A DNA stretch of 64,000 nucleotides from 43-108 sp001915545 (GTDB lineage Bacteria; Bacteroidota; Bacteroidia; Bacteroidales; Bacteroidaceae). A model generated the notes under the pieces. It was not told the DNA's origin and ran no database searches. It worked only from the letters and a program-made list of their open reading frames with translations. The translations under genes were made by a program, and so were the position numbers. Location of the stretch: contig CABUGV010000007.1 in assembly GCA_902491215.1 (NCBI GenBank), forward strand, positions 46,431-110,430, in the 5' to 3' direction. Position 1 is the stretch's first letter. Each line of letters opens with the position of its first letter. Shown piece after piece: positions 26,380 through 34,136 of the stretch.

Positions 26380-26428
26380 TAGATAATCGTGTATTTTTGT
26401 TTCAGATATATCACATAAAGATTCTTGG

Positions 26429-27904
26429 ATGGCAGAAGAAAATTTGAAAGATAAGGCGGCCCGCGGCATCATCTGGAGCGGCATCAGCAACGGCTCCATG
26501 CAGGTGCTCAATGCCGTGTTCGGAATCGTTGTGTCGCGCATATTGACTCAGGACGATTTCGGCCTTGTCGGCATGCTTACAATATTTTCCACCTTAGCAT
26601 CGGCTGTTCAGGAGAGCGGTTTCGTTTCGGCACTGACCAACCGCCGGAACGCCACGTACGACGACTACAACTCCGTCTTCTGGTTCAACGTGATAAGTGC
26701 CGGCATCATGTACGTGATACTTTGGTTTTCGGCACCTCTCATTGCCATGTACTACCACGAACCGCGTCTCATCTCCCTGTCGCGCTATGCCTTCATAGGA
26801 TTCTTCATTGCCAGTTTCTCGACGACACCGCGCGCCATACTCTTCAAGAACATACGTGCCAAGGAGCAGACGTTCATATCCATCCTTGCACTTGTGTCTT
26901 CAGGGCTTGTGGGGCTGACCATGGCCCTCTGCGGCATGTCCTACTGGGGTATTGCCACGCAGAGCATCGTGTTCGTCACAGTGGGCACCATTGCCACATG
27001 GCATTTCTCGCGATGGCGTCCGTCCCTGCGATTCACCTTCAAGCCGGTGCGCGAAATGTTCGGATTCAGCAGCAAGATGCTGGTGACCAATATATTCAAC
27101 TGTGTCAACAACAACGTCTTCACACTCGTGCTCGGCAATTCGTACAAACCGAGCGAGGTCGGTTCGTACACCCAGGCCAACAAGTGGAACACCATGGGAA
27201 GCCAGTTCATCACCGGCATCGTCCAGGGAGTGGCACAGCCTACATTCGTACAGGTGGGGCGCGATCCGCAGCGCCTGCGTCAGACATTCCGAAAGATGCT
27301 GCGTTTCACGTCGTTCATATCTTTCCCTCTGATGTTTCTCCTGCTCACTGTGGCACCGGAGTTCATCACCTTCCTGCTCACCGACAAGTGGCTCAGCAGT
27401 GCGCGCTATCTGCAGGCTCTCTGCGTCAGCGGAGCCTTTCTGCCCATAACGGCACTCTACTACAACTTCATCATCAGCCGCGGCAAATCCAACATATACA
27501 TGGGCAACATCATCGTGCAGGGCTGTGTTCAGCTGCTGATGCTGTTCTCCATCATGCGTTTCCATCTCGAGTTTCTCGGCATGACCGGCATCAAGCTCAT
27601 GATTACGTTCTACGTGTCGCTCAATGTGCTCTGGCTCTTCATCTGGCACTATTTTCTCTGGCGCGAGATACGTCTGCCGCTGTTCAGCGCGCTCAAGGAT
27701 GTACTTCCGTTCATGCTCATTGCCATTGTGTCTTCTTCGGCCGCATATTTTGTTACGACCGGCATTGAGGACGAACTGGGACTTATCATTTCGCGTGCGG
27801 TCATATCTCTTTCTATATACGTAGGGCTGCTGTGGATTACACATGCCAACATCCTGCGTGAGAGTTTAACCTATCTGTTCAAAAGGAAAAAACATAAAAA
27901 ATGA
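26429..27904 (+). CDS. Polysaccharide flippase (Wzx/MOP superfamily)
   Basis: A 491-residue inner membrane protein with about 12-14 hydrophobic segments. The N terminus (A-A-R-G-I-I-W-S-G, then V-S-R-I-L-T-Q-D-D-F-G-L-V-G-M) is that of oligosaccharide flippases of the WzxC/AmsL group, and the C terminus is basic (F-K-R-K-K-H-K-K). It should carry lipid-linked glycan units across the inner membrane for a surface polysaccharide. Its TGA overlaps the ATG of the next glycosyltransferase (ATGA at 27901-27904), which implies translational coupling. The coding sequence is GC-richer than the following glycan genes. Confidence 0.9.
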   Translation: MAEENLKDKAARGIIWSGISNGSMQVLNAVFGIVVSRILTQDDFGLVGMLTIFSTLASAVQESGFVSALTNRRNATYDDYNSVFWFNVISAGIMYVILWFSAPLIAMYYHEPRLISLSRYAFIGFFIASFSTTPRAILFKNIRAKEQTFISILALVSSGLVGLTMALCGMSYWGIATQSIVFVTVGTIATWHFSRWRPSLRFTFKPVREMFGFSSKMLVTNIFNCVNNNVFTLVLGNSYKPSEVGSYTQANKWNTMGSQFITGIVQGVAQPTFVQVGRDPQRLRQTFRKMLRFTSFISFPLMFLLLTVAPEFITFLLTDKWLSSARYLQALCVSGAFLPITALYYNFIISRGKSNIYMGNIIVQGCVQLLMLFSIMRFHLEFLGMTGIKLMITFYVSLNVLWLFIWHYFLWREIRLPLFSALKDVLPFMLIAIVSSSAAYFVTTGIEDELGLIISRAVISLSIYVGLLWITHANILRESLTYLFKRKKHKK

Positions 27905-28830
27905 AATTAGCATATCTCATTACAGCAGCAGACGACCCTGCACAGCTCCGGCGTCTGGTTTCGGCTCTCCATACGGATGCTGAGTTCTATATACATGTCG
28001 ATGCCGATGCCGACATAGCTCCGTTTATGGAGAACATGTCTGCACCGAATATTCATTTCACAGATGTGCGCGAACATGTAAAGTCGAACAATTTTTCGGC
28101 AGTGCGTGCACAGATGCTTCTCGTGGCCGACTGTGTGAACAGCGGCGTGAATTTCGACTATGTGTTTTTCCTCTCTTCTGCCGATTATCCTCTTTGGCAC
28201 TGCGACCGTATCACAGAATTCCTCTATGACAATAGGGGACGCGAATATCTGACGGCCATCTGTCTTGCTTCGCCCGAGGTAGGTGACTCATTTACCAAAG
28301 ATTACAGACAAATGCGTCCGGACATCGACATTCCGTTTCTGGGCGATGCTGCACGCGACCGCATCAACAAGGCTTCGCGCAAACTGCTTTCGGTTGCAGG
28401 ACTGCACAAGTCGCTGCAGTTCAAAGTGGGTCGTTCGATATGGAAACTATACAGAGGCGGTTCAGCATGGTGCATAAGCGGCAAGCTGCTCAATTTTGTT
28501 TTCGGTTATTACGAGAGACACAAGGAGATTCATTCGTATTTCTCAAATCAGTTGAGGCCTATTGAGACGGTTGTTCCTACGATTGCCTTCAATACTCCAC
28601 ACGCAAAATGCTGTACTTTGCATATCGGCAATTTCACGTCAATGTCAGATCTTATGCCGTTGCATTTCATGGTGGCTTCGCAGTCGGGATACAAGATTCT
28701 CGATGAGCGCAATTATCATAAGATTGTATCTTCTGGAATGATGTTTGTACGCGGTGTGGACTCTGCATCAAGTTCTATACTTCTGGATATGATTGACAAA
28801 TACAGAGATGCATGTGCCACTGTTGAGTGA
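27901..28830 (+). CDS. GT14 (core-2/I-branching-like) glycosyltransferase
   Basis: A 309-residue protein of the Branch family, related to beta-1,6-N-acetylglucosaminyltransferases and bacterial GT14 enzymes. It opens K-L-A-Y-L-I-T-A-A-D-D and continues Y-I-H-V-D-A-D, with F-F-L-S-S-A-D-Y-P-L near residues 90-99 and S-A-W-C-I-S-G near 187-193, all hallmarks of the family (H-x-D and S-x-x-D-x-P-L). No signal peptide; it acts at the cytoplasmic face on a glycan precursor. It is coupled to the flippase by a four-base overlap. Donor and acceptor sugars cannot be assigned. Confidence 0.85.
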   Translation: MKLAYLITAADDPAQLRRLVSALHTDAEFYIHVDADADIAPFMENMSAPNIHFTDVREHVKSNNFSAVRAQMLLVADCVNSGVNFDYVFFLSSADYPLWHCDRITEFLYDNRGREYLTAICLASPEVGDSFTKDYRQMRPDIDIPFLGDAARDRINKASRKLLSVAGLHKSLQFKVGRSIWKLYRGGSAWCISGKLLNFVFGYYERHKEIHSYFSNQLRPIETVVPTIAFNTPHAKCCTLHIGNFTSMSDLMPLHFMVASQSGYKILDERNYHKIVSSGMMFVRGVDSASSSILLDMIDKYRDACATVE

Positions 28831-28915
28831 CATCTGCTTCTTTTGCGTTGAATAAAGCAGATACTTACAATCTATCTATACGAGGAATTTTCATAGAGCA
28901 AAATCTTATCAGACT

Positions 28916-29950
28916 ATGACAAACGAAACAAATCTTCCGCCTTACGAAGTCGACGTGGCGGTACTCATACTTTTCTTCAATCGTCCCGAACAGCTCAGCA
29001 AAGTGTTTGAGCAGGTGCGCAAGGCACGCCCGTCGAGACTCTTTCTTTATCAGGACGGACCGCGAGGCGAGCGCGACATGCCTGGCATTGAGGCATGCCG
29101 TAAGATTGTCGAACAGATTGACTGGCAGTGCGAGGTCAAGAGAAAGTATCAGGAACGCAACTATGGATGTGACCCTTCAGGATTTCTTTCTCATAAATGG
29201 GCTTTCAGCAATGCTGATAAATGTATAGTGCTGGAAGATGATTGTGTGCCGTCTGTCACATTCTTTAGATTCTGCAAGGAGATGCTCGACCGCTACGAGA
29301 ATGATACGCGTATCAGCATGATTGCCGGATTCAACAATGAAGAAATAACTCCCGATATACCGTATGATTACTTCTTTGCTTCGACATTCTCTATATGGGG
29401 ATGGGCAAGCTGGAAACGTGTTGTGGATCAGTGGGACGAACATTATTCTTTCCTTGATGATGAGGTCAATATGCGCCAGTTGCGCAACCTGATTAAGACA
29501 CGCAATTATAGGGATGATTTCATTTATATGTGTCGTAGGCATAAGGAGAGCGGAAAGCAGTATTTTGAAACTATATTCCATAGTACCATACTTTTTAATT
29601 CTGGATTGTCGATATTTCCAACCAAGAATATGATAAATAATTTGGGAGTAGTGGCCGATTCCACCCATTTTTCAGGTTCTCTGAAGACGATGCCTCGCGG
29701 TTATCGCCGAATCTTTACAATGAAGCGTTACGAGTTGGAGTTTCCGCTTCGCCATCCGCGCTATGTAATAGAGAATACGGCTTACAAGGAAGCTGTATAT
29801 CGCATTATGGGCTGGAGGCACCCGTTCATAAAGGTATGCCGTTCTTTCGAGGAACTTTTCCTGAATCTGCGCTACGGCAATTTCTCCATTATCGGAAAAG
29901 CAATAGTAAATCGTATAAATAAGACGCTAGGACGTGATAAATGCAGTTGA
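28916..29950 (+). CDS. GT-A fold glycosyltransferase
   Basis: A 344-residue cytosolic nucleotide-sugar transferase. Visible features are V-L-I-L-F-F-N-R-P-E near residue 14, F-L-Y-Q-D-G-P-R-G, a core N-Y-G-C-D-P-S-G-F and the acidic nucleotide-metal motif V-L-E-D-D-C-V-P-S near 106-114, followed by W-G-W-A-S-W-K-R near 163. This arrangement is shared with GT2-like sugar transferases in polysaccharide loci (often annotated as hemolytic-protein-like). It lies 85 bases after the GT14 gene on the same strand, so it is probably in the same operon. Sugar specificity is not predictable. Confidence 0.8.
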   Translation: MTNETNLPPYEVDVAVLILFFNRPEQLSKVFEQVRKARPSRLFLYQDGPRGERDMPGIEACRKIVEQIDWQCEVKRKYQERNYGCDPSGFLSHKWAFSNADKCIVLEDDCVPSVTFFRFCKEMLDRYENDTRISMIAGFNNEEITPDIPYDYFFASTFSIWGWASWKRVVDQWDEHYSFLDDEVNMRQLRNLIKTRNYRDDFIYMCRRHKESGKQYFETIFHSTILFNSGLSIFPTKNMINNLGVVADSTHFSGSLKTMPRGYRRIFTMKRYELEFPLRHPRYVIENTAYKEAVYRIMGWRHPFIKVCRSFEELFLNLRYGNFSIIGKAIVNRINKTLGRDKCS

Positions 29951-30074
29951 TCTGCCGGTCTTGTATATTGCCGGCTTGATTGTGTATACGAGTTGTGCTC
30001 ATTTATCAGCTTTAGTCGGCACATTAATCATAAAAAGACGTAAATTTGCAACGGAAGCATAAACTTTTACTACC

Positions 30075-30536
30075 ATGTACAACAATAGAATTGTCGTGTA
30101 TACATCTGGAACATTCGACATGTTTCATTCCAATCATCTGAAGATGATAAAATATGCCCGCGGACTCGGCGATACACTCATTGTCGGTGTCAGCACTGAC
30201 GAACTGGTGTGCAGCTACAAACGTCCGCCTATAATACCTTTCGAGGAACGAATGGCCATAATCGAGGCCCTCAAATATCCGGATATAGTAATACCGCAGC
30301 GTTCGCTCGACCATACTGAACTTGTCAAGAAACTCAACATAGACGTTTTTGTGGTCGGTGACGACTGGACTGGCAAATACGATTATCTTAAGGAACTCGG
30401 AGTGACAGTATTTTATTTCCCTTACGGCGACGGCGTTAGCACAACTAAGATAAAGGAGGAAATTCTGCACAAATACCGCGAAATGAAGGAGAAAGTGGAC
30501 AAGCGTCCTAATCCTGACATAAAGGTGCGCGGTTGA
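30075..30536 (+). CDS. TagD-like glycerol-3-phosphate cytidylyltransferase
   Basis: A 153-residue nucleotidyltransferase close in layout to TagD: Y-T-S-G-T-F-D-M-F-H-S-N-H, V-G-V-S-T-D-E-L, V-V-G-D-D-W-T-G-K-Y-D-Y-L, and the signature G-V-S-T-T-K-I-K-E-E-I. TagD makes CDP-glycerol from CTP and glycerol 3-phosphate. The H-x-G-H motif reads H-S-N-H, with Asn in place of Gly; both histidines remain. A LicD-family transferase gene follows after 44 bases, so the CDP-alcohol made here is probably its donor. A TAAATTTG -7 box lies at 30041-30048, without a clear -33 partner. CDP-glycerol is the most likely product, but a related CDP-polyol is possible. Confidence 0.82.
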   Translation: MYNNRIVVYTSGTFDMFHSNHLKMIKYARGLGDTLIVGVSTDELVCSYKRPPIIPFEERMAIIEALKYPDIVIPQRSLDHTELVKKLNIDVFVVGDDWTGKYDYLKELGVTVFYFPYGDGVSTTKIKEEILHKYREMKEKVDKRPNPDIKVRG

Positions 30537-30580
30537 CTCTCGTTTGAAATCTTTTCAGAAATAATAAAAACACAATATAC

Positions 30581-31393
30581 GTGGAACAGACATTTGATGC
30601 CAAAGCTCTCAAGGAACGTTTCAATCCTGAAGGTTCGCTCCTGCGACGTCAGCAGAACCGTATGACCGAGATGCTTGTCTTCATTGACGGCGTATGCCGT
30701 AAGCATAATATCAAGTATTGGCTCTGCAGCGGTACTCTGCTGGGATGTATACGACATGGAGGATATATTCCTTGGGATGACGATTTGGACATAGAGATGC
30801 TGAGAGATGATTATCTCAAGCTGTTGAAAGTGCTCCCTTCAGAGCTTCCGGACAATTATGCTCTGCAGACTAATGAAACCGATCCTGGATATTTCTTTAC
30901 ATACGCCAAACTGCGCGACAAGCGCTCGACATTGTCCGAGGTGAACCATTATGACAGAATATTCCGTTATAAAGGCATATATATCGATATCTTCCCGTTG
31001 GAGAAGAATCCTATATTCCTGCACTGGGTTTCGTGTCGTCTGCATGGTTTCACATACAATGTCATGAATAATCCGCGCAACAGCGACGAGCAGGCTTTCA
31101 AGAAGGTAAGGCGCATATACCGTTTCTGTGACAAGTTCGCTTTCCCTATCTTGCGTGCGCTCTCGCGCCTTTGGCCGTCGCACATACTTCATTATTCATT
31201 CGGCATTCCATATTCCGACACCCGTTATCCGGAAGATATATTCCCGCTCACCACTGCAAAGTTTGAGGGCTATGACATGCCTGTGCCTCACGATTCGCAC
31301 ATGTGCCTCAAACGCAAATTCGGCGATTATATGCGCCTTCCAAATATCGACGAACTGCATCTTCATGTAGCTGATATGACTATAGAGGATTGA
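30581..31393 (+). CDS. LicD family phosphotransferase
   Basis: A 270-residue protein with the LicD/fukutin core: Y-W-L-C-S-G-T-L-L-G-C-I-R-H-G-G near residues 46-61, then I-P-W-D-D-D-L-D-I-E, the catalytic acidic cluster. The start codon is GTG at 30581. LicD enzymes move phosphocholine from CDP-choline onto glycans, and the related fukutins move polyol phosphate from CDP-polyols. With a TagD-like gene directly upstream and no choline genes visible, transfer of glycerol phosphate to the surface polysaccharide is the more consistent reading; this is inference. It is the last gene before the repeat array, which begins 36 bases after its stop. Confidence 0.85.
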   Translation: MEQTFDAKALKERFNPEGSLLRRQQNRMTEMLVFIDGVCRKHNIKYWLCSGTLLGCIRHGGYIPWDDDLDIEMLRDDYLKLLKVLPSELPDNYALQTNETDPGYFFTYAKLRDKRSTLSEVNHYDRIFRYKGIYIDIFPLEKNPIFLHWVSCRLHGFTYNVMNNPRNSDEQAFKKVRRIYRFCDKFAFPILRALSRLWPSHILHYSFGIPYSDTRYPEDIFPLTTAKFEGYDMPVPHDSHMCLKRKFGDYMRLPNIDELHLHVADMTIED

Positions 31394-32103
31394 AGGTGCA
31401 GTATGTGCTGGTAGTTTCTTATAGTATGTTTAGTTCTTGTCGCGGGCATAAGGTCCCTGGTCCTGGCCAGGGATGACGAACATTGAGACATAGTGGCGTC
31501 GCCCGTATTGCAGTCAGTATTGTTGATGCTATGCAAATAACGAGTTTTGCTACTTTCATTCACGGCCTTTTCCAAGGCCGTCATCCCTGGCTTGGACCAG
31601 GGATCTAAAAGCAGTATTGCTTTCATAAGCACAGTTCTGCTCTCAATCCTTTGAGCCGAGTTTAGTGCTTATCGCGGGCATAAGGTCCCTGGTCCTGGCC
31701 AGGGATGACGAACATTGAGACATAGTGGTGTCGCCCGCATTGCAGTCTGCATAATTGTTGCTATGCAAATAACGAGTTCTGCAACTTTCATACACGGCCT
31801 TTCTTCAAGGCCGTCATCCCTGGCTTGGACCAGGGATCTAAAAGCAGTATTGCTTTCATGAGCACAGTTCTACTCGCATGCCTTTGATTCGAGTTTAGTG
31901 CTTATCGCGGGCATAAGGTCCCTGGTCCTGGCCAGGGATGACGTGAAATTGAGACACAGTGGCGTCGCCCGCATTGCAGTCAGTATTGTTGATGCTATGT
32001 AAATAACGAGTTCTGCAACTTTCACACACGGCCTTTTCTAAGGCCGTCATCCCTGGCTTAGACCAGGGATCTAACAAAAGTAATAACATAAAACATTTGG
32101 GAG

Positions 32104-32463
32104 ATGAATATACTAAGAGGGTTTGTTTACATAATGGCAAGCAAACGCAATGGTGTCTTGTATATTGGTGTTACCAATGATCTTCTGCGCAGAGTGGCTG
32201 AACATAAGGCAGGTATAAATTCCGGTTTCACGAATCTTTATAAAGTAAAGAAACTTGTTTATTTTGAAACCTATACAGATTTTGTTAATGCCATAAATCG
32301 TGAAAAACAATTGAAAAAATGGAAGCGTGATTGGAAAATTGTTCTTATTGAGAAAGATAATCCTGAATGGAACGACCTTAGCGAGAGCATAGGATTGACA
32401 GAGGAGCTTGTAAAAGCTGTTACAGATGAATATAAAAAGCAGAGGCATCAATATATTGATTAA
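32104..32463 (+). CDS. GIY-YIG endonuclease (URI-type), embedded in the repeats
   Basis: A 119-residue protein made almost entirely of one GIY-YIG domain. The motifs are G-F-V-Y-I-M-A-S (GIY position), N-G-V-L-Y-I-G-V-T-N-D (YIG position), L-L-R-R-V-A-E-H-K (catalytic Arg and the following His), and A-I-N-R-E-K-Q-L-K-K-W-K-R (metal-binding Glu), ending N-P-E-W-N-D-L. These small stand-alone nucleases make nicks or double-strand cuts in DNA. The gene is clearly AT-richer than its surroundings, a sign of transfer. It is flanked directly by palindrome B copies at 32047 and 32519, with nothing else inside the interval. The last 20 residues are a charged helix. The association with palindromic repeats is the notable feature. 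Confidence 0.92.
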   Translation: MNILRGFVYIMASKRNGVLYIGVTNDLLRRVAEHKAGINSGFTNLYKVKKLVYFETYTDFVNAINREKQLKKWKRDWKIVLIEKDNPEWNDLSESIGLTEELVKAVTDEYKKQRHQYID

Positions 32464-33021
32464 CTGCTTCCTTTTCTATCTGTAAGTTTCATATCATGCA
32501 CGGCCTTTACCAAGGCCGTCATAGCTGGCCAGGACCAGAGAACTAAAAAGTGAAATGTCTTGTGTGCTTTTCAGAGCACAGTTCTACTCGCATGCCTTTG
32601 ATCCAAGTTTAGTGCTTATCGTTGGCATAAGGTCCCTGGTCCTGGCCAGGGATGACGAACATTGATACATTGCGGTATCGCCTACATAGCAGTCAGCATT
32701 GTTGATGCTGTGCAAATAACGAGTTCTGCAACTTTCATACACGGCATTTCTTCAAAGCCGTCAGCCCTGGTCCGGACCAGGGATCTAAAAGCAGTATTGC
32801 TTTCATAAGCACAGTTCTGCTCTCAATCCTTTGAGCCGAGTTTAGTGCTTATCGTTGGCATGAGGTCCCTGGTCCTGGCCAGGGATGACGAACATTGATA
32901 CATTGCGGTATCGCCTACATAGCAGGCAGCATTGTTGATGCTATGCAAATAACAAGTTTTGCAGTTTTCATTCACGGTCCTTTAATGGACCGTCATCCAT
33001 GGCTTAGACCAGGGATCTGAA

Positions 33022-33900
33022 AAGTACAATGTCTTTTAGTTTTCCTGAGCATTGTTCTACTCGCAAGCCTTTGAGCCAAGTTTGGTGCATGTTGCAAGCA
33101 TAAGATCCCTGGTCCTAGCCAGGGATGACGTGACATTGAGATGTTGTGGCCTTGCCAGCATTGCTGTCTGCGTTGTTGATACTATACAAATATCGAGGTC
33201 TGCTGCTTTCATCCACGGCCTTTCCCCCAAGGCCGTCATCCCTGGCTTGGACCAGGGATCTAAAAAATACAATGCCTTTTAGTTTTCCTGAGTATTGTTC
33301 TACTCTCAATCCTTTGAGTCGAGTTTAGTGCTTATCGTTGGCATGAGGTCCCTGGTCCTGGCCAGGGATGACGAACATTGATACATTGCGGTATCGCCTA
33401 CATAGCAGTCAGCATTGTTGATGCTGTGCAAATAGCGAGTTCTGCAATTTTCACACACGGCCTTTTTCTAAGGCCGTCATCCCTGGCTTGGACCAGGGAT
33501 CTAAAAAGTACAATATCTTTTAGTTTTCCTGAGCATTGTTCTACTCGCAAGCCTTTGAACCAAGTTTGGTGCATGTCGCAAGCATAAGATCCCTGGTCCT
33601 AGCCAGGGATGACGTGACATTGAGATGTTGTGGCCTTGCCAGCATTGCTGTCTGCGTTGTTGATACTATACAAATATCGAGGTCTGCTGCTTTCATCCAC
33701 GGCCTTTCCCCCAAGGCCGTCATCCCTGGCTTGGACCAGGGATCTAAAAAATACAATGCCTTTTAGTTTTCCTGAGTATTGTTCTACTCTCAATCCTTTG
33801 AGTCGAGTTTAGTGCTTATCGTTGGCATGAGGTCCCTGGTCCTGGCCAGGGATGACGAACATTGATACATTGCGGTATCGCCTACATTGCTGTCAGCATA
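33022..33900 (+). repeat. Two-unit (484 bp) duplication inside the array
   Basis: The stretch from about 33022 to 33415 recurs at 33506 to 33899 with an exact offset of 484 bases and only a few substitutions (for example GTTGCAAGC versus GTCGCAAGC). It spans two adjacent units, so the array has grown at least once by copying a pair of units. This is more recent than the divergence between single units. Confidence 0.88.
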
Positions 33901-34043
33901 GTTGATGCTATGCAAATAACGAGGTCTGCAGCTTTCATACACGGTCCTTTAATGGACCGTCATCCCTGGCTTGGACCAGGGATCTATACAATATCCTCTC
34001 AAACGGTTTATTAGTGCAATTCTGATAAAGCGATTATTCATAA

Positions 34044-34080
34044 ATAAAAAACCGGAGCTGTCCTCACGGATGGCTCCGGT
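34044..34080 (-). terminator. Terminator of the membrane AraC-type regulator gene
   Basis: Arms ACCGGAGC (34051-34058) and GCTCCGGT (34073-34080) with a 14-base loop. Read on the minus strand the hairpin is followed by TTTTTTATTTATG, a good T tract, 57 bases after the regulator's stop codon. Confidence 0.82.
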
Positions 34081-34136
34081 TCGTCTTAACAATAATAGCT
34101 TTGACTAGAAGTTCATAAAATAACTTTGAACGGAAA

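Larger units (their letters stand above)
31429..33985 (+). repeat. Array of ten REP-paired structured repeat units
   Basis: About 10 copies of a 232-243 bp unit. Each has palindrome A (TCCCTGG...CCAGGGA followed by TGACG), a spacer of about 105 bases, a hairpin ACGGCCTT...AAGGCCGT, and palindrome B (ATCCCTGG...CCAGGGAT). B reads like A reversed: A is followed by GATGACG and B preceded by CGTCATC. A starts at 31454, 31686, 31919, 32633, 32866, 33106, 33349, 33590 and 33833. B starts at 31581, 31814, 32047, 32519 (decayed), 32761, 32993, 33236, 33477, 33720 and 33960. Linkers are repeated too (TTGAGCCGAGTTTAGTGCTTATCG and variants). A GIY-YIG gene interrupts the third and fourth units. The period and internal structure are unlike CRISPR. 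Short frames inside it are repeat artefacts. Confidence 0.95.

Noticed and set aside
26722..27844. Long alternative frames within the flippase gene on both strands
   Set aside because: The flippase frame has the membrane segments and family opening. The others are His/Arg/Glu-rich shadows of a GC-rich gene.
31429..33985. A CRISPR array or small protein genes in the repeat region
   Set aside because: The unit is over 230 bp with conserved spacers and paired palindromes, unlike CRISPR. The repeated 60-90 residue frames (identical copies at 33052 and 33536) come from the repeats on both strands and have no start context or family match.
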